From: Streptomyces sp. NBC_00344
GTDB taxonomy: Bacteria > Actinomycetota > Actinomycetes > Streptomycetales > Streptomycetaceae
NCBI RefSeq assembly: GCF_036088315.1
Contig: NZ_CP107996.1
Location: forward strand, 620,001-684,000
Direction: 5' to 3'
Length of the DNA stretch: 64,000 nucleotides
Shown here: piece by piece, positions 23,020 through 32,500 of the stretch
Numbering within the stretch: position 1 is the stretch's first letter
How the letters are laid out: the number at the start of each line of letters is the position of its first letter
The notes under the pieces: generated by a model
The model's database searches: none
What the model was told of the DNA's origin: nothing
Seen by the model: only the letters and a program-made list of their open reading frames with translations
Made by a program: the position numbers and the translations under genes

Positions 23020-23247
23020 TCAGCGGCCGAACGCGGGACCCGGCTGCGGCTCCGGTTCCGGTACCGGGTCGGGGCCGGGCGGCTGCGGGATGGGGTCGGG
23101 CAGTGGCGGCGGTGTGGGACGCGGCCCCGGTGCGGGCGGACCGGGCTGCGGTCCGGGGCCCGGTGGCGGGGTGGGTGCAGGGGGTACGGGATCCGGCCCG
23201 CCCGGTCCCGGGGTCGGGGGCACGGGGTCGGGGTACGGGTGCGTCAC
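23020..23247 (-). CDS. Proline-rich 75-residue protein
   Basis: GTG start at 23247 with SD GGGAGG six bases upstream. 38 of 75 residues are proline in a PxP/PPxP pattern with Gly, Asp and Glu (for example PDPIPQPPGPDP), ending PAFGR. No signal peptide or membrane segment; expected to be extended and unstructured. The good SD argues for translation, but such GC-rich sequence readily gives proline-rich chance frames. Convergent with gnd. Function unknown. Confidence 0.5.
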   Translation of the reverse strand: MTHPYPDPVPPTPGPGGPDPVPPAPTPPPGPGPQPGPPAPGPRPTPPPLPDPIPQPPGPDPVPEPEPQPGPAFGR

Positions 23248-23628
23248 AGTGGACCTCCCTTGGTGCGGGTGCTTGTCCTGACCAATGTCTCCCGCTGCGC
23301 CTGCCCGCGCCTGCCGGGTCGAATCAATCCTACCGGCGGCCCGCAGGCTCAGACGCGGGCCGGATGGCACCGGTGCGGCGCCATGCATACGCTCTGCCGC
23401 ATCGGCCGAGGACGCCCGGCCTGCGCGATCACAACGGCGCCGGTACCCCGCGCACGACTCGGGCCACCCCGTACGGATACCCGTTCCGGTCACCGGCCCC
23501 GAAGAGTCCCCGGGCTCTTTCCGCCAACAGGAGGCGTGCAGCGGCCTGTGGCGCTCCTCCCGGGGAAGGCCGGCGGTGGGCGCCGGAGGGCGGCAACAGG
23601 CATGAGCGCGACGCCGGAGGGGGTGGAT
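23248..23628. other. Intergenic, no gene seen
   Basis: About 380 bp upstream of the proline-rich ORF and beyond the GNAT stop. Only overlapping low-complexity frames without SD sequences; nothing else recognised. Confidence 0.5.
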
Positions 23629-23967
23629 TCACCATCTCCGCGGGTCCGCCGCGAGCTGTTCCCTGGCCTTCGTGACCAGTTCGGGCGGCGCGACGGGTGC
23701 CTCTTCGGCGTGCCGCCCGGCCCAGCGGGCCGCGTACGGGCAGAGCGGCACGACGGGCACACCCTCGCGTGCGGCGGTCGCGTAGAACTCCTCCACCAGC
23801 GCCCCCGCGACGCCCCTGCCCTGGTAGGCGGGCTCCACGACGGTGTGCACCGCGACCAGGGCGGCAGGCTCCGCGTCCAGTGCGAAGTACTGGACGCGTC
23901 CGATGACCTGGCCGTCGTCGAGAGCCTCGAGCCGCCCGTTGGGCCGGTCGTCACGGATGGTCGTCAT
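23629..23967 (-). CDS. Small GNAT-type N-acetyltransferase
   Basis: 112 residues from the ATG at 23967. It fits the short YjdJ/Gcn5-related class: a beta strand pair (GQVIGRVQYFAL), then the acetyl-CoA pyrophosphate loop VEPAYQGRGVAGALVEEF (Q/RxxGxG/A motif) and a following helix with VPVVPLCPYAARWAGRH. These small enzymes lack the N-terminal half of classical GNATs. Substrate unknown. Upstream SD is weak. It lies between the proline-rich ORF and panD, all on the minus strand. Confidence 0.9.
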   Translation of the reverse strand: MTTIRDDRPNGRLEALDDGQVIGRVQYFALDAEPAALVAVHTVVEPAYQGRGVAGALVEEFYATAAREGVPVVPLCPYAARWAGRHAEEAPVAPPELVTKAREQLAADPRRW

Positions 23968-24109
23968 AGTGGGGGCTCTTCCTGCCGGAATCCAGTCCTG
24001 CCGGAGTGCTGCCGGAGCCGTCCCTACCGGGAGCGGATCCTCTGGGCGTGGAATCAGACTCCCACGCCGCGGCCGTTCCGGCCGGGAGCGGCTCCGCCGC
24101 CGCGGGCGA

Positions 24110-24541
24110 TCAGGCCCCCGTGGTCGCGGCCACGGCGTGCGGGCTGCGTTCCTGCTCGCTGCCGGGTACCGGCGCTGAAGCGTCGGTACCGAGAGCGACG
24201 ATCCGGTTGCCGGCGTCCACATGAACGACGCTCGGCTTGAACGCACGGGCCTCAGCGTCCTCGACCTGGGCATAGCTGATGAGGATCACCAGGTCACCGG
24301 GGTGCACCAGGTGGGCCGCGGCCCCATTGATCCCGATGACGCCCGAGCCGCGCTCGCCCTCGATGACATACGTCTCCAGACGTGCGCCGTTGTCGATGTC
24401 GACGATGTGGACGAGTTCGCCCGGCAGCAGGTCGGCGGCTTCCATCAGCTCCGCGTCGACGGTGACCGAACCGACGTAATGCAGATCGGCCTGGGTCACG
24501 GTGGCCCGGTGGATCTTGGACTTGAATATCGTACGCAACAT
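24110..24541 (-). CDS. panD: Aspartate 1-decarboxylase precursor
   Basis: 143 residues from the ATG at 24541 (SD GGAGCG). It matches PanD along its length: [29 protein letters not shown], with the Gly24-Ser25 self-cleavage site that generates the pyruvoyl cofactor, then [22 protein letters not shown]. Makes beta-alanine from aspartate for pantothenate and CoA. The C-terminal ~25 residues are a variable tail. Monocistronic here. Confidence 0.97.
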   Translation of the reverse strand: MLRTIFKSKIHRATVTQADLHYVGSVTVDAELMEAADLLPGELVHIVDIDNGARLETYVIEGERGSGVIGINGAAAHLVHPGDLVILISYAQVEDAEARAFKPSVVHVDAGNRIVALGTDASAPVPGSEQERSPHAVAATTGA

Positions 24542-25049
24542 CGAGACGCTCCTGGACGTAGGCTCCCTGCCTGCTTTTTTGCAGGTCAAGGGCTGTTTCC
24601 TGATCGTACAACGAGTCGCATGTTCGGGCAGCGTTCCTCAGGTTTTTCAGGACTCATGCTGACTACTTGCTGACTTTCCTGACGCACCATCAGGTTGGAG
24701 TGGGAGGGTTCCGCTCGATCTCCCGGACCCCATCGCGACGACTTCCAAAGTCTACGCAGCACTCTCCCTCGGGTATCCGTGATCGCCATCACCCCGACGA
24801 GCTGACAGCACCACGGCCGTCCATGACCACACGGAAGCCCTCCTAAGCATCACGGGGGGCTCGATGCAGCGCGGCAATCTAGCAACAAATCACGGCTCGG
24901 CGAAGTCGGCGATTCCCAAGACCATGGCCACGGCCCGACCGGTGACCCTTCGGAGACACGGGGCGAGTGCCAAGGATCTTCGAAACCCGGCCAAAGCAGA
25001 ACGCGGCCCACCGCAGCGATCAGCTCCGGCAAGCCTCAAGGAGTCCTCC
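24542..25049. other. Intergenic, possible island boundary
   Basis: About 500 bp between panD and the HTH gene. AT content is higher than around it near 24590-24680, and short repeats of TGACT/TTTCAGG occur there. No gene with an SD; no tRNA found. The left limit of the accessory region is placed here by gene content only. Confidence 0.4.
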
Positions 25050-25307
25050 GTGCCCATGGAACCGCAGCCGCACCCCAGCGAGCGCCACACCGAGATCAAC
25101 CGATCGCGCAGGCGCCCGCCCGTCGAGCCAGTCCTCATCGACACCTCCGAGGTCGCCGCGATGCTCAGCATGTCCACGAGCTGGGTCTACAGGGAGGCAT
25201 CAAAACTGGGCTTGAGGGGCTACAAGCTCGGCCGAGGCAGGAACGCCAAGGTCCTGTACAAGAGGGCCGAGGTCTTCAAATGGCTGGAGCAGCAGAAAAT
25301 CCATTGA
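25050..25307 (+). CDS. Excisionase-like / MerR-type HTH DNA-binding protein
   Basis: 85 residues from a GTG at 25050 with SD AAGGAG; a longer in-frame form from 24864 has no SD. The C-terminal half is a winged HTH of the excisionase/MerR-N type (DTSEVAAMLSMSTSWVYRE, then GYKLGRGRNAKVLYKRAEVFKWLEQ). Such proteins are Xis factors or regulators of actinomycete integrative elements. No integrase lies next to it; a broken one is found 25 kb away. Likely a remnant or the edge of an integrated element. Confidence 0.7.
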   Translation: MPMEPQPHPSERHTEINRSRRRPPVEPVLIDTSEVAAMLSMSTSWVYREASKLGLRGYKLGRGRNAKVLYKRAEVFKWLEQQKIH

Positions 25308-25338
25308 GGGTCTTGGAGCCCAGCCACTCGTTACCCCG

Positions 25339-25363
25339 CTCAAACCACGGATCTACGCATTAC
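25339..25363. repeat. Imperfect 25-bp direct repeat, left copy
   Basis: Matches 29391-29415 at 21 of 25 positions (CTCAAACC-N-CGGA-NNN-ACGCATTAC). It lies just after the HTH gene and may mark the end of an inserted segment. Confidence 0.4.
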
Positions 25364-25461
25364 GATCTCGAGATCAAAGATGCCTGGGGGTTCAAGCCCT
25401 GACACTGCATGACGATCTGTACAGGTTAGAGGGTTGATGCAGGCCAACCGGCGACAGATCC

Positions 25462-26025
25462 TCACACCGGATCCGGGCAATCCGGCCACAGCTTCATCTT
25501 GACGTCCACGCTGCCGCCCGTGGCGTCGTACGGAAGCGGGTCTCCGTCACTGTTGGTGAAGACGACCTCGAAGCCGGTGACATCACCGGGAGCGACGCCC
25601 GCGGTCAGCGGTAGCTCGCCGGGGGCGGTGATGGTGGGCCCGTCCTGGGTCCCGCCCGCGATGGTGATCACCAGGTGGGCCTGGTCGGCGCCGGCCGGGA
25701 ACTTCGCGACCGAGGCGCTCTCGAAGTCGTAGTTCTCGAAGGTCTCGGCGGTCGTGTCGGAGACCGACAGCTCATCGACCACCGTGGAGGACGATGAGTT
25801 GTTGCGCACCCCGAGGGTGATCGTGGACTCCTCGCCGCTGCCGGCGACCGCGGAGCCGTCCTTCCACGTCTTGGTCGCCACCGGCTTCACGACGCGCGGG
25901 ATCGTCACCTTGACGTCGGACTCCGCTTCCTCGGGAGTGGCGTCGTCGGCCTTCACTCCGGCGGTATTGGGGAGGACCGCACCGTCCGCCAGCTCGGTGT
26001 CCGCGGGGATGCGATCCGTGAGCAC
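25462..26025 (-). pseudogene. C-terminal fragment of a secreted repeat-domain protein
   Basis: About 187 residues rich in Thr, Val, Asp and Gly with beta-sandwich character (VKVTIPRVVKPVATKTWKDG, STITLGVRNNSSSSTVV, GDVTGFEVVFTNSDGDPLP), like the repeated DUF11-style or Ig-like domains of large actinobacterial surface proteins. The frame has no SD or signal peptide; upstream of about 26035 it loses this character. This looks like the tail of a once long gene cut by a rearrangement. The C-terminal end (KLWPDCPDPV, stop) seems intact. Confidence 0.6.
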
Positions 26026-26480
26026 ATCCGCGTCCCGGCGGTGAGCCCCGCATACGACCCCGGCTGGGAGGCCATCGGCCACCTCGACCGGGCCATCGAC
26101 GCGGCAGCTGCCTGGCCACGCGACGTACCGCTGCCGGGCTTGCGGGTGGAGGTGCTACGTGCAGCGAGACGTACCTCTGATCTTCTTCGAGGTGCCCGGA
26201 GAGGGCGCTCGCTCCGACGAGACCGTCCTCGCTACGGCCATCTCGACAAGCAGCCCGAGGGCGAGGGCTGGACCGAGGCAGGCAGCAGGTCCAACGGCTC
26301 CCACGGCTACGGCTTGCTGGACGTGATCCCCGACCCGCTCGTACCACACCTGCAGCGGCACACAGAAGGTGGAGCGGGTGGACGCGCCGGTGCTCTGACG
26401 GGCCGGGGTTGGCGTCGCAGCCGGTGGGGCATGGTGCGTGTGCACCATGCCCCACCGAACTCGCCAACCGGAGGACGCGG
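26026..26480. other. Degenerate sequence without a clear gene
   Basis: Frames here change character every 50-100 bp (for example GYGLLDVIPDPLVPHLQRH on the plus strand) and none has an SD. It may contain gene debris from a rearrangement. The hairpin at 26422 is the only structured element. Confidence 0.4.
26422..26457. promoter_or_regulatory. Perfect 16-bp inverted repeat with 4-nt loop
   Basis: CGGTGGGGCATGGTGC, loop GTGT, then its exact complement. It ends 23 bp before the ATG of the next gene and just upstream of its SD. Could be a terminator of upstream transcription, an mRNA leader hairpin or an operator. Confidence 0.55.
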
Positions 26481-27305
26481 ATGAGACCTGCCGACTTCGA
26501 CGACCTGATCCTGATGCTGATGGAAGGCGAGGTGGAACCCAACGGCACAGACACGATTGTCCTGTTGCGGGCGAGAGAGCTGGCCAAGGGGGAGACGGAG
26601 TCCCACTGGTCGGGCTCCCCGATGATCGCCGAGATCGCGGCGCTCGCCGACCAGGCCTTTTCCGACGACCCGGCCGAGATCGAGCCCGCCCGGGAAGTCC
26701 TCTTCGCGCTGCGCCAGTCCGAGTCGTCCGACGCGGCGAACGACCGGGAAGAGGGTATCCGGCAAAGCGAGGCGATCCTGCGGCACGTCGACGCCGCCCG
26801 TTTCCCCGTCATCGCGGCCGGAGCGCACCTGAAGCTCGGCGGGGCGCTCCCCAAGCTGTCGCGGAGTGACGACGGAGTCGACAGATCCGTGCTGCGGCGT
26901 GCTGTCGGCCATCTGGAGAGCGCGCTGGCGCTACTGCCGGACGAGGAGGCAGACCTGCGGGCGATGGCCCGCTTCAACGCGGCTCTGGCCTTTCGTGATC
27001 TGTGGCGGTCGGGCGATGAATGGGACGATGACGACGACCGGGGCAAGGCCCTCGAGCATGGTCTGGCGGCGCTCGCCGCGATGGACCGGGGCGAGTTCTC
27101 CGGCGACCGGAGCATAGTGAGCCGGGCTGTGCTGGCGGTCCTGATGGCCGACGGTGTGCCGAGGGACCCTGAGGCGCGCGATCAGACCATCGCCGTCCTG
27201 CAGACATGGCTGGCCTCGCGCGAGGGGAAGTCCCTGCCGCGCACCGAGAGACGCGCGCTGAAAGAGGCGCGCGACCACCTGATTACCGGCCGGGACCTCG
27301 GCTGA
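26481..27305 (+). CDS. Hypothetical acidic, helical-repeat protein
   Basis: 274 residues from the ATG at 26481 with SD GGAGG. Soluble, no signal peptide. Very acidic and alanine-rich, with repeating helix pairs (RSVLRRAVGHLESALALLPDEEADLRAMARFNAALAFRDLW) suggestive of TPR-like repeats; an acidic run DEWDDDDDRGK lies near residue 195. Family not recognised. It is followed 44 bp later by another unknown gene on the same strand, probably as an operon. Confidence 0.75.
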   Translation: MRPADFDDLILMLMEGEVEPNGTDTIVLLRARELAKGETESHWSGSPMIAEIAALADQAFSDDPAEIEPAREVLFALRQSESSDAANDREEGIRQSEAILRHVDAARFPVIAAGAHLKLGGALPKLSRSDDGVDRSVLRRAVGHLESALALLPDEEADLRAMARFNAALAFRDLWRSGDEWDDDDDRGKALEHGLAALAAMDRGEFSGDRSIVSRAVLAVLMADGVPRDPEARDQTIAVLQTWLASREGKSLPRTERRALKEARDHLITGRDLG

Positions 27306-27349
27306 GCGCCCGGGCGACGTCCTGTTGCTCCTGCGAGGAGGGATCGTCC

Positions 27350-27886
27350 GTGTTCCGGGACTACCTGTACATCGACCGGCCCCGGCTGGTGAGTTACGCC
27401 GAGCAGATCGGCGCGACGGCCGCGAAGGTCAAGAACCGCCAGTGGCGGGTCGCCCTCGGCCTCACCGGCCCTGTGGTCGAACACCAGCAGGGGGCGGCGG
27501 AACGCGCCGCGAACGACCACGAACTGGCGGAGTCCGTGACCCGCCATCTGCGGAAGAAGGGCGAGCTGCGCACGACACGCCCGGCATCCCTGGACGACGT
27601 AGACGAAGGACAGGCCACGTTCGTGCTGGAGACCATGCGGGCGCGAAAGGTGGTCTTCACGTTGGACGGCGGCGGTGCCCCGCGCGGACTGCGCGAGCTC
27701 GCGGTATGGGTGTCGAACCCCTTGGAGAACCCGTCGTCGCGCGACGCGGCGGGTGTCCGTGACGAGGAGGCGACGGGCATGTTCGTGTATCTGCTCGAAG
27801 GCTACTGGGACGACGAACCCGCCGAGCGCGCCTACTCGATGATGACCGCGCTCAACGTCCTGCTCCACACGCTGCGCGGCGCCTGA
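27350..27886 (+). CDS. Hypothetical protein, DUF6414-like start
   Basis: 178 residues from a GTG at 27350 after GAGGAGGG. The opening FRDYLYIDRPRLVSYAEQI resembles the start of DUF6414-type proteins as I remember them, which is weak evidence. Then a soluble alpha/beta protein with EGQATFVLETMRARKVVFTLDGGG and a C-terminal helix SMMTALNVLLHTLRGA. Function unknown. It is between two other unknown genes with short gaps, which suggests co-transcription and joint acquisition. Confidence 0.7.
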   Translation: MFRDYLYIDRPRLVSYAEQIGATAAKVKNRQWRVALGLTGPVVEHQQGAAERAANDHELAESVTRHLRKKGELRTTRPASLDDVDEGQATFVLETMRARKVVFTLDGGGAPRGLRELAVWVSNPLENPSSRDAAGVRDEEATGMFVYLLEGYWDDEPAERAYSMMTALNVLLHTLRGA

Positions 27887-27891
27887 AGCGA

Positions 27892-28107
27892 GTGCCGGGT
27901 CCGATATATACGTCGCGGGACGACTACGCGACGCCGGTCAACATCCTGGTGCGCAACGGCGGCGTCAAGGGCGACATGCGCACGGTCACGGCGCTGTACC
28001 GGGTGCGGTCGGTCTCGGAGAACAAGATCGTCAACGTCGGCGGGCGCACTCTGCGCTGCCACGACCTCTTCGCCTACCCCCTGTACGTGGCCGCAGGGAA
28101 CGGATGA
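27892..28107 (+). CDS. Short hypothetical protein, possibly the detached end of the previous gene
   Basis: 71 residues from a GTG 5 nt after the previous stop, in a different frame. The sequence (SRDDYATPVNILVRNGGVKGDMRTVTALYRVRSVSENKIVNVGGRTLRCHDLFAYPLYV) reads as well-folded protein rather than a chance frame. No SD of its own. Either translationally coupled small gene or a domain split off from the upstream protein by a frameshift. Confidence 0.5.
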   Translation: MPGPIYTSRDDYATPVNILVRNGGVKGDMRTVTALYRVRSVSENKIVNVGGRTLRCHDLFAYPLYVAAGNG

Positions 28108-28498
28108 GAGCCCGGCGGGCGCCTAGCCGGACTGGGTGCCCTGCCTCCCACGGGAGGTCCTTGACTCTTCCCCGATCCGCAGCTCCCCGAAGTGGAAGAC
28201 GGACGCCGCCAGGGCGCTCTCACGCAAGAGGCGGCAGCGGCTACTCCTGGTGATCCAAGCCTTGGTCATGCTGACCAGTCGGAAGAACACTCGGTCGGCG
28301 CTCCACGACCCACATCCAAGATCAGGTCCTGGAGACAGTCTGCTGACTACCTACCGGGCAGCATTATCCGGCCAACCTTATGAGCAGAGCCACTAGCCGG
28401 GGGCAGGAGGCGTGACCTCGTCGTCGGTTGGCACCGCGATGGTGACGTTGTCGATACCGGCGCGCGGCTCGTCTGACGATCTGATCGTTCGGGTGAGT
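28108..28498. other. Intergenic, IS left flank
   Basis: About 390 bp with no convincing frame. The left end of the IS5-type element should lie in this stretch, but no inverted repeat matching the right end at 29229 was found. Confidence 0.4.
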
Positions 28499-29231
28499 GT
28501 GACGACTCGGCCGTGGATCGTGGACGACGACTTGTGGGCATTGATCGAACCGCTGCTGCCACCCTGGCCCGAGCGGTCGCCGGGGCCGAAACCGGTGGAC
28601 GACCGGATGTGCCTGCAGGGCATCCTGTACGTCCTGCACCAGGACATCGCCTGGCAACTTCTGCCCCTGGAGCTGGGGTTCGGCTCCGGACAGACCTGCT
28701 GGCGGCGCCTGGATCGCTGGCAACAGGCCGGGGTCTTCCATCAGTTGCACCAGATACTGCTCGCGAAACTGAACGCTGCCGGCGAACTCGACTGGTCCCG
28801 CGCGTGCGTGGATGGCTCCCACATCCGCGCGAAAAAAGGGGGAGCCGCGACCGGTCCGTCGCCGGTCGACCGGCGGAAATTAGGCAGCAAGCACCACCTC
28901 ATCTGCGACGGACGCGGCACCCCGCTCCACGTCATCACCACCGCGGCGAACGTCAACGACATCACCCGGACCCTCGCCCTGCTCGACGGCCAAGGCCGTC
29001 CGGCGCGGACTACGCAAGTGCCGGATCATGCCCGTGATCTCCCGCAAGGGCGCCCCGAACATCAAGGGCCTCGGCAAAGTCCGCTACGTCGTGGAGCAGA
29101 CCTTCGCCCTGCTCCACCAGTTCAAGCGCCTTGCCGTGCGCAGGGAACGACGCCCCGAACTCCACGACGCCTTCGTCTCGTTGGCCTGCAACCTGATCTG
29201 CTGGCGCCGCCTCAAGAAGGCCCACTCATGA
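28499..29231 (+). pseudogene. IS5-family transposase, internally deleted
   Basis: Starts at a GTG with TTRPWIVDDDLWALIEPLLPPWP, the usual N-terminus of the group, and reads through GSHIRAKKGGAATGPSPVDRRKLGSKHHLICDGRG and ITTAANVNDITRTLALLDG. The frame then shifts: the C-terminal part (KAVRRGLRKCRIMPVISRKG ... VVEQTFALLHQFKRLAV ... CNLICWRRLKKAHS) continues in another frame. Relative to intact relatives, roughly 80-90 bp coding for the segment with DKGYDS, which holds a DDE catalytic Asp, is missing. The element cannot make active transposase. It also contains a TTA leucine codon (RKLGS). Confidence 0.85.
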
Positions 29232-29242
29232 TCCTTTTACGA
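29229..29242. repeat. Putative IS end, TGATCCTTTTACGA
   Basis: Overlaps the transposase stop codon and matches TGATCCTCTTACGA at 51663 in 13 of 14 positions, beside another transposase remnant. Probably a terminal inverted repeat type shared by two elements. Confidence 0.45.
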
Positions 29243-29299
29243 CTCTTAGGCGGCGGAAAGTCCCTAGGAAGTCCCCGGGACAGACTTGAAAGTCCGTGA

Positions 29300-29343
29300 G
29301 AAGTCCCTGGGGGTCCCGGTGCACCGGGACCCCCAGGGACTTC
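29300..29343. terminator. 44-bp perfect palindrome, bidirectional terminator
   Basis: Arms of 20 bp (29300-29319 and 29324-29343) around TGCA, so the whole 44 bp is self-complementary. It lies between the IS5 remnant (plus) and the S53 gene end (minus). The arm motif AAGTCCC also recurs singly just upstream (29260-29275). Confidence 0.65.
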
Positions 29344-29390
29344 GTCGAAGCTTCCGCGGGCCCAGCAGGCGGGGCCGCGGGACCGCTTTC

Positions 29391-29415
29391 CTCAAACCGC
29401 GGACTCACGCATTAC
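29391..29415. repeat. Imperfect 25-bp direct repeat, right copy
   Basis: 21 of 25 identical to 25339-25363. The two copies bracket 4 kb holding the truncated surface protein, three unknown genes and the IS remnant. Confidence 0.4.
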
Positions 29416-29582
29416 CAGGGCCTGCAAGATCGCAAAACGCACTACTCCACGGCCACGCTCGATCCGGTTTCTGCTGGTCAGGGATTTGGCGACCTCAATC
29501 GCCGTGAAGTCAGGTCCCCAGGGTGGTACGGCCGCGGGCCCGATGCGCGAAGCGTCGGGCCCGCGGTCGTACAACGTCCGGC

Positions 29583-32500
29583 TCAGCGCTCCAGCCGACC
29601 GGTGCAGATACCCGACTTCAGGGTGAAGTCGGCGTGGACCGTGGCACCTGCGACCACCTTCACCGTGCGGGTCTGGGGCTGCCAGTCGTCCGCGGCCAGC
29701 AGCAGCGACAGCGGGTTGTTGCGCCGGTCCAGCCACAGGGCATAGTGGCCGTCTCTGTCGGTCCGCAGGGTGTAGTTCGCGGCCCAGGCGTCGACTTGCA
29801 CGGTGGCGCCGGTCAGGGCCGCAGGTTTCCCGTCGCAGTCGGCCCCGTACACCGTGCCGGTAATCTTCCCCCAGGAGTTCGGCGGGGTGACGTTCATGGT
29901 CACGCCCACGGGCGCGTAGCCGTAGGGGGTGTCGGTGCCGATCTCCACCGAGCCGGTATAGGCGCCCGGCTGGGCGATTGAGGCCGCGGAGGCGTCCAGG
30001 GTGACCGAGACCGTGGTCGACTCGCCCGGCTGCAGGGTCACCTTGCGCTCGGTCAGCGACAGCCAGGAGACATCGGTACCGTCACAGCTGTCGAAGCCGA
30101 GGAGCCGCTCACTGTAGACGGAGGGCTCGAAGCCGCCCATTGTCCCGCCCAGGGCATACATGCCACAGGCGCCGGCCCCGCGGTAGCGCGGGAGGTAGGT
30201 GTTCGGCATCGACGTCCACTCCCCGGCCACCGGGTCGTAGGCGTAGCCCCCGTTGCTGACGTACGCCCCGTTCAGACCCGTGCCGCCGGAGACCAGCAGC
30301 ATGCCGTTGGCCGTGGTGTACGCCGAGGCCCACAGGTCCTCGGGCATGTCCGCGAGTGCAGTCCAAGTGTTGCGGACCGGGTCGTAGGCATAGGCCTTCT
30401 TGGTGCTCTGCTCGTCCGTGGTACCGCCCGCGCAGTACAGCTTGCCGGAGATCGCGCCGCAGGACGCCCAAGCAGTGGGCTGCGGGTAGCTCGCGGCCTT
30501 GCTCCAGCGGTCCAGGTCGGGGTTGTACACCCACACGTCGGTGGTGCCGCAGCTGTCCTCGCAACCGCCGATCAGGTACATCTTGCCGTCGAGTGCGGCA
30601 GCTGAGGAGGCCACCAGGGCTTTGGGCATCGGGGCGCCAGCCGACCATGCGTCGGTCTTCGGGTCGTAGATGTCCAGGTCGGTCGAGCGGGTACCGCCGC
30701 TGAGCCAGCCGCCGGCCACGTACAGCTTGTCGCCGAGGAAGGCGCCCGCGGGCTTCTCACGTGCCCTGGGCATGACCTTGAGGCTCCTCCAGCCGCCATT
30801 CGCCGCGTCGAAGACGTCGAGTCGGCCGGTCAGGCTGAGTTCGCTCATGCCGTTCGCCATCAGACCCCCGACAGAGTAGAGCTTGCCGTCGTGGGTGGAC
30901 GCTGCCTGATCCATGATCCCGGACGGGTTCATCGGCATGAACGACCACGAACCGTCGACGGCGGCCGGAGCCATCGGGGCCGGGCCATGGACCTTCGTGC
31001 CGACCAGGGCGTGCGGAGTGGTGTCGGTGGTGCGGTGCTGCAACTCGGCGCCCTGGCGGGCGAGCAGGCCGAACTTGCTTCCGTCCTCGTTGAGATTGAC
31101 CGTGGTGGCCGCGCCTCCGGTGTTGGTCAGGGTCAGGGCGCCGGTCTTCGAACTTCCCATGGAGACGGACGGGCTGAGGCCCACCGCCTTCACCGAGAGT
31201 CGTCCCGCGGGCAGTGCCAGGTTGGCCTTTCGCACCGCGTTCGAGCCGACGGTCGCCGTCTTCGAAGCGGCGGAGTAACGGGTCGCGACCGCGCCGAAGG
31301 TGTGCGTGCCCTTGGTGGAGAACAGCCAGTACAGGCCGTCGCCGAGCGCGTCGTCCGTCGGGGTGGCGACGCTCAGGGCGTTCACGGCGGGCTGGTCGGC
31401 ATCAGACACCTTGATGTCGACCAGTCCTGCCTTGGTGTTGGCGTCGGTGACCTGGCCGACGACCAGGCCGCCGGGTTGCGGTCCGCACAGCCGCTGCCCC
31501 ATGTTGACGTCGTCCAGATGCCATCTGTTGCTGGAGGTGCCGGTGTAGTGGAAGCGCACCCGCACGTCCGCCTGGTGCGCGGCCTGCGGCAACTGCACGG
31601 TTTGCCGACCACCGGCGACGCCGGAGTTGTGCCGCTCCCACACCTGCTGCCAACTCTGCCCGCCGTCGACGGAGACATCGACCACAGCCTTCGCTCCGGG
31701 GGTGAATACGGCCTGCAGAAGGGTGTTGAAGCTGAGCTGCGGGCTGTCGGCCTTGGTCAGGTCGGCAGCCGGGGAGACGAGCGTGGTGTCCTGGCTGTCG
31801 GTGCGCCACCGGATGCTGTCCACGGAGGCGAAGCCGCCCTTGCCCGTGGTGTGATTACCGCCGCCGGTGGGGTCGTTGAACGCCCACACCTGGCCCTTGC
31901 CGGCGGCGTCCTGCACGCTCCACCTGGCCGGAGCGGTGCCACCGTCGAACGGCTCGGAGATGCCGTCGAAGCGCTCGGCGTAGCCGAGAACCTTGCAGGC
32001 CACCGCGTCGACCGGCACCGCCACGTCGTGGGCGACGTCCACTGTGCCCACTTCGAGGGTCTGGTCCACCGCCGAGTAGCCCGGGTAGACAGCGGCGATG
32101 TGCAGCCGGTAGGTGTCGCGCACCGGCAGTTCCACGCTGTAGGCGCCGGTGTACGGGTCGGTGTGGATGGTGCGGCCGGGGATGTCCGGCGAGGTGATCG
32201 CCGCGTAGAGCGGCCAGCCGTGGCCGGAGCCGTCGGCCACCCGGCCGGTGACTGTGACGCTGGGCACCGGCGCGAGGGCGAAGTCCCGGGTTTGGATCCC
32301 GCCCTTGTCCAGCGTCAGGTGGACCGGTGCGTCGGCGTAGCCGAAGGCCTCCGCGGTCACGTCGTACTCCCCCGGGTCGGCGAGCAGCGTGTAGTGACCC
32401 TGCGCGTCGGTGGTCGCTGAGACGTCTCCGGCGGTGATCCGCGCCCCGGCCAATGGCGCGCCGGTGGTCCGGTCGGTCACCGCGCCGGAAAGCTGGCTGT

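Noticed and set aside
25370..25420. tRNA-like T-arm sequence GGGGGTTCAAGCCC
   Set aside because: The stem after the loop does not pair (GGGGG with CCTGA), and no acceptor or anticodon arms can be drawn, so no tRNA or tRNA-derived att site is claimed.
28136..28396. 86-codon frame before the IS5 remnant
   Set aside because: No SD and no protein-like pattern; it lies in degenerate IS flank.
29300..29343. CRISPR-like repeat
   Set aside because: A single palindrome with no regularly spaced copies.
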